Under the pieces are notes generated by a model, which saw only the letters and a program-made list of their open reading frames with translations, was not told where the DNA came from and ran no database searches. Source: Aphanocapsa sp. GSE-SYN-MK-11-07L (GTDB taxonomy: Bacteria; Cyanobacteriota; Cyanobacteriia; Thermosynechococcales; Thermosynechococcaceae). From it: a DNA stretch of 43,705 nt. A program made the position numbers and the translations under genes. The DNA lies in NCBI GenBank assembly GCA_019359715.1, contig JAHHGS010000103.1, positions 1 through 43,705 on the forward strand. The letters run 5' to 3'. Positions 25,482 through 33,900 of this stretch are shown piece after piece; within the stretch, counting starts at the first letter, position 1, and every line of letters starts with the position of its first letter.

Positions 25482-26390
25482 ATGAGCCGTCGCCGTTCTA
25501 CTCCTACGATTCATCGTTGGTCGCGCCCCCTCATTGGCGGTATTGCTTTGCTGGGAGCGGTCTTAACCGCCTACCTGACGATTTCGCATCAACTGGGGAA
25601 AGGGGTAGCTTGCCCAACCGAAGGCTGTGATATTGTCCTCAACAGCCCCTATGCAACCGTGTTTGGATTGCCCTTATCGCTGTTTGGGTTTGTCGCCTAC
25701 GCTGGCATGGCGATTCTGGCAGTGACGCCTCTCTGGGTGAATAATCCTGAGCAAAAAGAACTGCGGCAAAAACTAGAGAGCTGGAGTTGGCTGCTGCTGT
25801 TTGCCGGGGCGATCGCCATGACGGTGTTTAGCGGCTACCTGATGTATTTGCTGTCTGCTCAGATCAAGGTGCTTTGCCTGTACTGCATTGCTTCTGCCTG
25901 TTTTAGCGTCTTGATGCTGGTGTTAACTATCGTTGGGCGCGATTGGCCGGATGTCGGTAATTTAGTCTTTACAGCGATCGTGGTCGGGATTGTGACGCTG
26001 GTTGGCACATTGGGCATTTATGGGATTAGCACGGGCAACACTGGCTCTAGCGGCCCAGGGATCAACGTTACCACCAACTCGACTGCGGCTGAAATTGGTT
26101 TGGCTCAGCATTTAAATCAAATTGGGGCCAAAATGTATGGCGCTTACTGGTGCTCGCACTGCCTTGACCAAAAGCAACTGTTTGGCAAACAAGCCGTCAA
26201 GCAAATTCCCTACGTTGAATGCGACCCGAACGGGGCCAATCCTCAGCCGGAAGCTTGCCAAGCTGCCAAGATTCAAAGTTACCCGACCTGGGAAATTAAT
26301 GGCCAGTTCTACAAGGGCGCTCAACCGCTGCCAGAATTAGCCAAGATTTCTAGCTATCAAGGCTCGAAAGATTTCCAGAATCAGCTTTAG
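25482..26390 (+). CDS. VKOR-thioredoxin fusion
   Basis: A 302-residue membrane protein: a four- to five-helix vitamin K epoxide reductase domain (about residues 15-180) fused to a thioredoxin-like domain. Cysteines match the cyanobacterial VKOR used in structural work: loop pair Cys44 and Cys49 (CPTEGC), active-site Cys132 and Cys135 (CLYC), thioredoxin CxxC at 224-227 (CSHC), and a further pair Cys247 and Cys259. It passes electrons from new disulfides in lumen or periplasm to quinone, like plant LTO1, which supports photosystem assembly. Likely co-transcribed with btpA. Confidence 0.93.
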   Translation: MSRRRSTPTIHRWSRPLIGGIALLGAVLTAYLTISHQLGKGVACPTEGCDIVLNSPYATVFGLPLSLFGFVAYAGMAILAVTPLWVNNPEQKELRQKLESWSWLLLFAGAIAMTVFSGYLMYLLSAQIKVLCLYCIASACFSVLMLVLTIVGRDWPDVGNLVFTAIVVGIVTLVGTLGIYGISTGNTGSSGPGINVTTNSTAAEIGLAQHLNQIGAKMYGAYWCSHCLDQKQLFGKQAVKQIPYVECDPNGANPQPEACQAAKIQSYPTWEINGQFYKGAQPLPELAKISSYQGSKDFQNQL

Positions 26391-26510
26391 AGGCTTTCAC
26401 CACAGGCTTTAGGTGACAAACATCACCAGGAACTTCTAGCGCTATCACCGAATCTTTCTAGCTAAAAGGGCACTATCTAGAAAGAGAGAGATAGAGGTTA
26501 GACAAAGCTT

Positions 26511-26672
26511 ATGGAACGCCTACTTTACGCAATGATTATCACCACGTTTGCTGCCCTTGGCTCTGGTTATTTAAATCCGGTTGCCACGGCTCCTCAGACG
26601 GCTCCTGGGGCGGAAGCTTTCCATATTGACCATCCTCAAACTATTATTCCTGCTGCGACTCAGTCGATCTGA
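26511..26672 (+). CDS. Small exported-type protein, 53 residues
   Basis: An ATG at 26511 opens 53 codons: a hydrophobic signal-like segment (RLLYAMIITTFAALGSGYL) followed by a short Ala/Thr/Pro-rich tail (VATAPQTAPGAEAF...). The upstream leader contains an inverted repeat, CTTTCTAG (26454-26461) and CTAGAAAG (26477-26484), and GGTGA/TCACC at 26412-26427. The ribosome site is weak. No family is recognised. Codon usage and the signal-like start favour a real gene. Confidence 0.5.
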   Translation: MERLLYAMIITTFAALGSGYLNPVATAPQTAPGAEAFHIDHPQTIIPAATQSI

Positions 26673-26803
26673 AAGTAGGCGATCGCCCAACCTCTAATGG
26701 GTTGAGCATTTCAGACTTGAGTGTTTCTTGTTGAGCTGTTCGTGTGTTCTTTAAGTCCGGCTTGTTGTGTGTTCGTGTATAGTTAGACCCTATAAAATCG
26801 TGG

Positions 26804-26903
26804 CGACTGTCTCTCTCAGTCAAAGTGAGAATCATCCCTCTCCCACGCATTACAAAATATGAATAGGTTAAAGAATGCCGTTTCTTCTGGAGCGGCATTT
26901 TTT
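26804..26903 (+). ncRNA. Candidate small RNA with 5' hairpin, C-rich window and terminator
   Basis: A -10-like TATAAAAT at 26791-26798 precedes about 100 bases with no ORF that end in a strong terminator. From the 5' side there is a perfect GACTG/CAGTC hairpin (26805-26821), then an unpaired C-rich stretch (CCCTCTCCCACGCATTAC, about 26836-26853), then the terminator stem. This order of stable hairpin, single-stranded C-rich target-recognition window and terminator is typical of cyanobacterial regulatory sRNAs such as Yfr1 and PsrR1. Identity with any known sRNA is not claimed. Confidence 0.45.
26871..26903 (+). terminator. Rho-independent terminator
   Basis: AATGCCG (26874-26880) and CGGCATT (26893-26899) form a stem, extended by A-T pairs on the outside, with loop TTTCTTCTGGAG and a T6 run at 26898-26903. 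It lies between the plus-strand btpA-VKOR-small ORF group and the convergent spp gene. Confidence 0.8.
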
Positions 26904-26929
26904 AATTGACTTGGCATGGCGACAAACGG

Positions 26930-27685
26930 CTACAAACAGAGCTGAAAGTGAGCCAACGCTTCTAGAATTCCCCAAGCATAGGCCGACCTGGCCCGATGAT
27001 GGTAGGGATAAGCGTTGGAGCGATGCCAGTCTAGCAGTTCAGGCTGAGCGTTACTGACCATGACCCCTAAAGTTTTCTGCTCAAACAGACCAATATCATT
27101 GCCAGAGTCCCCGCAGACCAGGGTAAGTTGGGGATGGATTTGTAATTTTTGGCGCAGGTACTGCATGGCCTGCCCTTTGCCGCTGTTGCGAGGCAAAATA
27201 TCTAAATCGCGATCGCTGCTAAACACAACCTGGGCCGCCAGTCCGGCGGCTGCAAGCTGATGAGCCAGCTTGGTGACGGCCGCCGGATTATGTTCAGCCT
27301 CGGCGTAGTAGCTGAGCTTCCAGGGATTCTGCGCGGCTTTGGCTTGCGGTTGAAATTCTGGGCAAGCTGCTACCAGCTCAGCGATCGCCGCTCGTTGCCA
27401 ATCTTGGGAGAGATGGTCAGCCCAGGCTTGGTCAAGGAGGCTGCGCTGATAGATTTCACTGCCAACCCCAGCGACTAAATAATCTGGCTCTAGCAGGGAG
27501 GTTGTCGTGAGGGCTTGAAACTCTTGGCAGAGTTGTCTGAACGAAATCAGTGATCTGCCAGTAGCATAGATAAGATAGAAATCAGAACGAATCAGAGCTA
27601 GTTTTTGGTTGAGCGCAATCGTTGCCTCGAGATCGCCGATTAGGGTGTTATCTAGGTCTGTCACCAGCAAAAACTTTGCAGACAT
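26930..27685 (-). CDS. spp: Sucrose-phosphate phosphatase
   Basis: A 251-residue HAD-superfamily enzyme that removes phosphate from sucrose-6-phosphate, the last step of sucrose synthesis. HAD motif I is LLVTDLDNTLIG, the T/S motif is YATGRSLISF, and motif IV is LVCGDSGNDIGLF; PRNSGKGQAMQYL supplies the Lys. The cap domain between is the sucrose-phosphatase type. It is divergent from a GH100 invertase, so sucrose synthesis and breakdown genes share a 205-base control region. Confidence 0.93.
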   Translation of the reverse strand: MSAKFLLVTDLDNTLIGDLEATIALNQKLALIRSDFYLIYATGRSLISFRQLCQEFQALTTTSLLEPDYLVAGVGSEIYQRSLLDQAWADHLSQDWQRAAIAELVAACPEFQPQAKAAQNPWKLSYYAEAEHNPAAVTKLAHQLAAAGLAAQVVFSSDRDLDILPRNSGKGQAMQYLRQKLQIHPQLTLVCGDSGNDIGLFEQKTLGVMVSNAQPELLDWHRSNAYPYHHRARSAYAWGILEALAHFQLCL

Positions 27686-27890
27686 ATCGCAGAATCGTGG
27701 TAATTAGGGCATAATTAGCGTCTTGGGTCAGACCAATGCTGCTAATCATGACAAATTTTAAGCCACTTAAGTCTGAGATAGTTGGCGCGGGACTGCGATT
27801 GAAGGGTAAAAAATCACCGTTCACTGCTCAAATTTAGGATGACTCAAGGTTAATTGTTCGCCATCTGCTCTTTTAATCACTGGGATTGCG

Positions 27891-29408
27891 ATGCACGAAG
27901 AAACTGTAATTCAAATAGCCAAAACTCTCTTCTACGAGAAGGCCTTAGCCAAAATAGATGGCGAGTTTGTCGGGGCACTAGCAGCAATTCCTGGCAAAGC
28001 CGTCAGTAGTGACCTCAACTACAGTGAGATTTTCATTCGGGACAACGTGCCGGTGATGATCTACTTATTGATTGAAGGCAAATATGAAATTGTGCGGCGG
28101 TTTTTAGAAACCTGCCTGCGGTTACAGAGCGAGCAATTTCAAACTCGCGGCATTTTTCCAACCAGCTTTGTTGATTCAGAAGGAGGCTTGGTTGCAGATT
28201 ATGGGCAACGGGCAATTGGGCGAGTCTGTTCCGTCGATGCTTCGCTGTGGTGGATGATTCTGGCTCACATCTACGTTCAGCGCACCAACGATCTGGAGTG
28301 GGCAACTTTGCCCGAAGTTCAGCTTGGGATTCAATCTTTTCTGAACTTAATTCTGCATCCTTCTTTCCGAGATTCCCCAACTCTGTTTGTGCCGGATGGA
28401 GCATTTATGATTGACCGTCCCCTCGATGTCTGGGGCAATCCGCTCGAAATTCAGGTGCTGCTGTACGGGGCCTTGCTCAGCGCCGCTGGTCTGTTGAGGC
28501 TTGATTTAGCTGCCAAGGGTTATTTGAATCAGCAAAACCAAGTCCTGAAACCGCATCTCAACGATACGGCGGCAGAGCTGCAAATTTATCAGTTAGAGTA
28601 TGCGATCGCTTGGTTAGTCAGGCTGCGCTGCTACCTGCTGAAGCACTATTGGGTGAATGCCAAGGGGATTCAAATGCTGCGCCGTCGCCCGACCGAGCAG
28701 TACGGCGACGAGGTGATGAATGAGCACAACATCCAAACCGAGACGATTCCGCACTGGCTGCAAGACTGGTTGGGCGAACGGGGTGGCTATTTAATTGGCA
28801 ACATTCGGACGGGGCGACCCGATTTTCGATTTTTTACGCTCGGAAATTGTTTGGGAGCGATCTTTGATGCGATTAGTCCCAACCAACAGCGATCGCTGTT
28901 TTCCCTTGTCCTGCTGAATCGCAGTTCTCTGTTTGGTCAAATGCCGCTGCGGATCTGCCACCCGCCTTTAGATGATGGGGACTGGCGCAAAAAAACGGGC
29001 TACGATCGCAAGAATTTGCCTTGGTGCTATCACAATGCTGGACACTGGCCCAGCCTGCCCTGGTTTTTTGCGGTGGCGACTTTACGCCACAAGCTGCACT
29101 ACAACCAAACCCCCGCTGATAGTGCATCGATTAATGTTTTACTGCAAGACACCTATGAGGTGATGCTACAGCGATTGCCTCAGCAAAAGTGGGCAGAATA
29201 CTTCGACGGCCCAACCGGGGTCTGGATTGGTCAGCAGGCCAGGCTTTACCAAACCTGGACAATTGTTGGCTTTTTGCTCGTGCATCACTTTTTAAAGGTG
29301 AATCCTGACGATGCCAATATTATGGATCTGCCGAGCCTGAAGTCTTTGTGTTCGCTCAAATTCCTATCCTACGAGCAAGAATTGGCCCGCAGCAGCTACG
29401 TCATTTAA
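27891..29408 (+). CDS. invA: Neutral/alkaline invertase, GH100
   Basis: A 505-residue cytosolic enzyme that hydrolyses sucrose to glucose and fructose. GH100 segments are YSEIFIRDNVPVMIYLL, IGRVCSVDASLWWMIL (catalytic Asp), FVPDGAFMIDRPLDVWGNPLEIQVLLYGALL and NEHNIQTETIPHWLQDWLGERGGYLIGNIRTGRPDFRFFTLGN with the catalytic Glu and substrate loop, then LPWCYHNAGHWPSLPWFF. Full length for the cyanobacterial family. Divergent from spp. Confidence 0.95.
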   Translation: MHEETVIQIAKTLFYEKALAKIDGEFVGALAAIPGKAVSSDLNYSEIFIRDNVPVMIYLLIEGKYEIVRRFLETCLRLQSEQFQTRGIFPTSFVDSEGGLVADYGQRAIGRVCSVDASLWWMILAHIYVQRTNDLEWATLPEVQLGIQSFLNLILHPSFRDSPTLFVPDGAFMIDRPLDVWGNPLEIQVLLYGALLSAAGLLRLDLAAKGYLNQQNQVLKPHLNDTAAELQIYQLEYAIAWLVRLRCYLLKHYWVNAKGIQMLRRRPTEQYGDEVMNEHNIQTETIPHWLQDWLGERGGYLIGNIRTGRPDFRFFTLGNCLGAIFDAISPNQQRSLFSLVLLNRSSLFGQMPLRICHPPLDDGDWRKKTGYDRKNLPWCYHNAGHWPSLPWFFAVATLRHKLHYNQTPADSASINVLLQDTYEVMLQRLPQQKWAEYFDGPTGVWIGQQARLYQTWTIVGFLLVHHFLKVNPDDANIMDLPSLKSLCSLKFLSYEQELARSSYVI

Positions 29409-29520
29409 CAGCTTGGTTCAGAGACGACAGGACAAACTTTGCTATAAAACGAACGATTTTCGTCCGTCTGCTGCCACCAAATGGTTAGACAATCATGAGC
29501 ACAAAACCTATTTGAGTCTC

Positions 29521-29730
29521 CTAACCTGCTTTTAGTTGCTCTAGCTTCTGCTTAATTAAGATTTCAACTTCTTCAAGCTCAGCATTTGAGTTTGGGAGGT
29601 CAAAAGTCTCTGGAGATGCTTCAGACGTGAAGCGGTCAATAAAAGTATGAAATGCAGCCTTATTGTCGGGATGAGTTATGACATAAGTTCTTAACTCACT
29701 TTTGGACATGGCACTAAAATCAAGATTCAT
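29521..29730 (-). CDS. DUF6887-family small protein
   Basis: A 69-residue protein beginning MNLDFSAMSKSELRTYVITHPDNKAAFHTFIDRF, the recognised DUF6887 pattern (MSK.ELR.Y...HP.D..AF....D), with an acidic C-terminal helix. The ATG at 29730 overlaps the stop of the DUF6888 gene (ATGA). In cyanobacteria these two families are usually found as an overlapping pair; a toxin-antitoxin role is suspected from the arrangement, not shown. Confidence 0.8.
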   Translation of the reverse strand: MNLDFSAMSKSELRTYVITHPDNKAAFHTFIDRFTSEASPETFDLPNSNAELEEVEILIKQKLEQLKAG

Positions 29731-29909
29731 TGCAAGAACCTCCAAAGACCATTGCGATAGATTTCTATCTCTAGATTATCTCCAGCTAAAACGAACAGAT
29801 TGCCTGTTCGCTCATCAAGTCGGACAACGAAAATAGGAACCAATGTATTGGTCAAAGACTGGCACAGGATTACACACCTGATACTTTGTTCAGCAGTTGG
29901 CAAGATCAC
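29727..29909 (-). CDS. DUF6888-family small protein
   Basis: A 60-residue protein with the DUF6888 core: a helix (TAEQSIRCVILCQSLTNTLVPI) then FVVRLDERTGNLFVLAGDNLEIEIYRNGLWRFL. Start is GTG 29909. It overlaps the DUF6887 gene by four bases (ATGA), which suggests translational coupling. Function is unknown. The pair heads a cluster of small toxin-antitoxin-like genes. Confidence 0.8.
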   Translation of the reverse strand: MILPTAEQSIRCVILCQSLTNTLVPIFVVRLDERTGNLFVLAGDNLEIEIYRNGLWRFLQ

Positions 29910-30070
29910 TATATCTCACGACCATCTAGTACCGCATTAGAATATCAGGCGGCAGAGGGCGTGAACGGGCTTAAACAAGAAATCTTTGCGGCGAATGGCT
30001 TGGGCTTCAGCGGTAGCAAGGATCTTTGAGCCACAATCAGAGAGTTGGGGCCATTCGCTACAAACTCTGG

Positions 30071-30358
30071 TTAGGCAACTGATAAACGTTTGACCTCTAT
30101 GTTGCCAACTGTTTGCTCTGCTTGCCAGAGATCGTACTGCATTTGCTGATTGAGCCAGCTTTCAGCAGATGTATCAAAAGCTTTTCCGAAGCGAATAGCC
30201 ATTTCAGGGCTAATACCTGCCCTACCGTTTAAGATAGCAGACAGAGTCTTCCGACTTACACCAAGCGCTTCGGCAGCCTCAGTGACAGTCAGATTTAAAG
30301 GTTCAATACAAAGTTCCTTCAGAACTTCACCGGGATGGGGTGGATTATGCATTTTCAT
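30071..30358 (-). CDS. higA: HigA-family antitoxin (Xre HTH, addiction-module type)
   Basis: A 95-residue protein with the VapI/HigA signature: [59 protein letters not shown], ending [12 protein letters not shown]. The helix-turn-helix spans about residues 24-62. The gene starts at TGATG overlapping the stop of the upstream higB remnant. It appears complete, whereas its toxin partner is not. Confidence 0.9.
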   Translation of the reverse strand: MKMHNPPHPGEVLKELCIEPLNLTVTEAAEALGVSRKTLSAILNGRAGISPEMAIRFGKAFDTSAESWLNQQMQYDLWQAEQTVGNIEVKRLSVA

Positions 30359-30579
30359 CAGTGGTAGTCCTCAAGATCAACATCACAAGCATCAGCACCG
30401 TCAAAGGTAAACGTGATCCGCCAGTTTCCAGATACTCTCACTGACCAGGTTCCTTTCCGGTTCCCAGCCAGTTCATGAAGCACCAATCCAGGCAAGTTCA
30501 TGTCTTGCGGTAAAGTTGCAGCATTTAGACGAGCTAGAATCATCCGAATTCGCTTAGCATGATCTGCCTGAATACCTCG
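30358..30579 (-). pseudogene. higB: N-terminally truncated HigB (host-inhibition type) toxin
   Basis: The frame encodes RGIQADHAKRIRMILARLN, then LPQDMNLPGLVLHEL and [32 protein letters not shown], the C-terminal two thirds of the roughly 92-residue HigB family. An in-frame TAA at 30580-30582 precedes the Gly-Ile-Gln, and the usual N-terminus (MIKSF.HKGLE.FF) cannot be found in any frame upstream. Translation could only begin at ATG 30543, giving 61 residues. The first strand and helix of the RelE fold are missing, so activity is doubtful. A frameshift of one base may also have contributed. Confidence 0.75.
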
Positions 30580-30612
30580 TTAGACAATGCAGGAAGACCG
30601 ATGAAAACTCAA

Positions 30613-30864
30613 TTATCTGACTGCACGCAGTTCCTCTTGAATAACTCGGCGCAGTGTTTCTTCATCTAGGGGTTGCTTCACCTTTTCTAGATACTGCCGC
30701 AAAGCCTCATTTATCATAGTTTGATAACCTTTACCAGCAGAGTCACTTCGTTCTCGGAAGGTTTCTAACACATCATTATCAATATAAATTGTGATGCGAG
30801 TTTTACCTGTTTGAGGAATGACAGCACCCCGCTTGGCTTGACTAAAATCATATTCCGCTTCCAT
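30613..30864 (-). CDS. BrnA-family antitoxin, without BrnT
   Basis: An 83-residue protein of the BrnA type: EYDFSQAKRGAVIPQTGKTRITIYIDNDVLETFRERSDSAGKGYQTMINEALRQYL is the ribbon-helix-helix DNA-binding core (about residues 4-60). A charged tail follows (EETLRRVIQEELRAVR). BrnA normally follows its toxin BrnT, but the 60 bases upstream contain no BrnT gene and the next gene is a sensor kinase. A palindromic operator overlaps the start codon, which supports autoregulation. Confidence 0.85.
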   Translation of the reverse strand: MEAEYDFSQAKRGAVIPQTGKTRITIYIDNDVLETFRERSDSAGKGYQTMINEALRQYLEKVKQPLDEETLRRVIQEELRAVR

Positions 30865-30880
30865 GCATATATTATATGCA
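30864..30880. promoter_or_regulatory. Palindromic operator at the BrnA start
   Basis: TGCATATA (30864-30871), a single T, and TATATGCA (30873-30880) form a perfect 17-bp palindrome that touches the ATG of the BrnA-like gene. Ribbon-helix-helix antitoxins bind such AT-rich palindromes in their own promoters. The AT-rich centre may also serve as part of the -10 region. Confidence 0.6.
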
Positions 30881-30923
30881 CAACAATAGGTTTTTATGTC
30901 TAGAAGATTGAATTTGGGCAGGT

Positions 30924-33900
30924 CTAACGCCTAACGAGATCTACCACGAGTGATGCTAGTTGAAGGGGGTCAACGGGTTTAGCAACATGAATTTGAAACC
31001 CAGCCTCAAGGGCCAGTTGGATCTCGGCGCTGCTAGTATAGGCAGTCAAGGCAACGGCTGGAATTTGCCCTCCAGCTTCTGGCTCTAATTGTCGGACTTG
31101 CTGGATCAACCAGTAACCATCTGCTTCTGGCATCCCAAGATCGCAAATCAGCGCGTCGTATTGATTTGGGTTGGCGTTCAGAGCGGATAGGGCTTGTCTG
31201 GCAGAGGTTACTGTCAGCACTTCCGCCCCATAGCTGTTCAGCACAAACTCAAATAGCTCACAGATATCAACTTCGTCATCCACGACTAAGATCCGCAAGC
31301 CTGACAGCACGGGATCGTCTGAACCTTCAGAAGTCACTGCTAAGGGAGTTGGCTCTAAATCGCTAGATGGGGTCAGCTCCTGAGCTAGATCTGGCAGGGG
31401 CAACCTGACGGTGAGGGTTGCTCCTTGTCCTTCCCCCAGACTCTCGGCTTGAACTGTGCCGCCGTGCAGTTCAACCAAATACCGGACGATCGCCAACCCT
31501 AGCCCTAAGCCGGCTGTCGGTTTACTGGAGCTGGAATCGCCTTGGCGAAAGCGATCAAAAATGTAGGGCAGCAAATCGGCTGAAATGCCTTGTCCGGTAT
31601 CGGTAACTTGGATCTGAGCCTGTGCTGGCAAGGACTCTAGCCTGACTTCAATCTGTCTGCCGGCTGGGGTAAATTTAATTGCATTCGACAACAAATTCCA
31701 GAAAACTTGCTGGAGCCGATCAGGATCACCCACCACAACTTCAGACTTGGGCTGGAACACAATTTCGATCTGTTTGGCTGCGGCTGATAGTTGCACCGTT
31801 TCAATTGCGGCTTGAATCACCAACTGGAGATCAACCAAACAGGTGTTGAGGCGAAGCTTGCCGTTTGTAAGGCTGGAAACATCTAGAATATCTTCAATCA
31901 GGCGGAGCTGCGCTCTTGCACTCCGCTCAATTACTTCTACGGCATGGGTTGTTGTCGCTTGCTCAAGGGTGCGATGACGAAGCATACTTGCCCAACCGAG
32001 CATTGTGTTGAGCGGATTTCGGAGTTCATGGGACAGGTTTGAGAGGAATTCATCTTTGATCCGGTTGGCCGTTTCGGCTGACTGACGAGCGGTTTGCTCT
32101 TGGGTGAGGAGCAGCGATCGCTCCGTTTCAAACTGCTTGCGCGCAGTAATGTCTTCAATCGCCAGCAGAATCATGGTCGCATTATCTTCTCCTCGCAGCT
32201 TGCAGGCATTTAACAGCAGGGTTTTTTGGCCAATCCGCTCAAAAACAGACTCGATTTCAAAATTTTGCGGTTGGGCATCGTTTGCTAAAATTTCGCCCAG
32301 AAACGATCGCAGTTGGGGGAGATTCCACTGGCCGTCGCCAAGCTCAAACCAAGACGATTGCAGGGTTTCTGACTCAGAAACCTGAAACATGGCATAGAAA
32401 GATTGATTGACCGTGATCACCCGCAGATCATCATTCAGCACCACGAGCGGAATTTGCACCGTCTCGACAATCGTTTCGGCGTAGTTTCGAGCAGACTCGA
32501 CGATCGCGGCGTGGCGTTTGAGCGCGTCAATGTCGAGGAACACCATTGTTACCCCGTCAATTTGATTTTCGGTGGTGCGATAAGGCCGAATCCGCAGAGC
32601 ATACCAATAGCCAGCTTGGGTTTGAACTTCTTGCTCTCTTGTATTCAGCGTCTCCAGCACTTCTAATACCATCGCTTCTAAGTTAGAAACGTCAAAATTA
32701 GCCCGCAGGTGGTTAAACGGTCGTCCAACATCGGTCGGAATGAAGTCAAACAGTCGCTGGGCTGCCGGGGTAAAGCGACGAATTCTTAAGTCATTGGTCA
32801 GCATCAAAATCGGCACACTGATGCTGTCAACAAAATTGTTGAGGTCACTGTTGTCTCGGTTTTGTTGCAGATGGCGACTCCGCAGCTCATCATTGGTGGT
32901 GGAAAGTTCCTCGTTGGTGGCTTGAATCTCTTCTTTGGCGGTTTGAAGTTCTTCATTGGTGCTTTGCAGCTCCTCGTTGCTGGATAAAATTTCTTCGTTG
33001 GCCACGCGCAGGTTTTGATTCAGGTAATTTTGTTCCTGAATCACCGCTTGCAGATGGGCTTGTGCCGAAAGTTCTCGCTGGGTTGCGGCTGCCAGCGCCT
33101 GCCGGAGTTGGATAATTTCAGACTCTAAGTCTGCCGGATCTCGGCGTTCAGCTAAGGGGGATGCAGTAACTGGGCGTACAACGGTTTCAAAAATGACCAG
33201 AAAATAGAGCGTGTTCGAGAAAGCAGGCTTAAAAGGAATCACTTCCAGATTGAGACAGGTTGATTGCTGATCGGAGGCAAGCTCAATTTGCTCTTGTCGA
33301 ACCGAAATGTTTTGAGTTTGGGCTTGATAAATCGCTGTCCGCAGGGCGATCGCCCATCCTTCCCGCACCATCAGCAGCACATTTAGATCAGTGGTTCCAG
33401 ACGGCAGCTTTAAATAGCGATCGGTATCTCCGCGCAGGTGGAGAATATGCATCTGGTCATCGATCACGACCGACACGGGCGCATAGCGATTTGCAATCAA
33501 CTGGTCAACTTCTTGCCCTAAATCAAAAGTATGGGTGATTGTTTTGGTCGGGCGCTGCTGACTGTCCAGGTTGACAACCGGGTAAGGGTTAGTCGTGAAC
33601 GAAAAGAGCGGACGAGCGAAAGTCAGATTTCGAGCGTAAATTTTGGCGGATTCATTGACGGCGGTAAACAAGCTTGAAGCAGCTTTGACGCTTTCTGAAG
33701 TCCCCAAAACCAGAAAGCCATTTAGGTTGAGACTGTAGTGAAACAGAGCCATGATCCGCTCCTGCAAAGAATCTGACAGGTAGATCAGCACGTTGCGACA
33801 GCTAATCAGGTCAAGATTCGAGAACGGCGGATCGCCGCCTAAGTTATGCCGAGCAAACACACACAGTTCACGAATCGCACTGCTAATTTGATATCCTCCA

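Noticed and set aside
29800-30029. Plus-strand open frame ending at TGA 30027-30029 (...LKQEIFAANGLGFSGSKDL)
   Set aside because: Half of it is antisense to the DUF6888 gene, it has no good start or ribosome site, and no family is recognised; it may be a decayed fragment at most.
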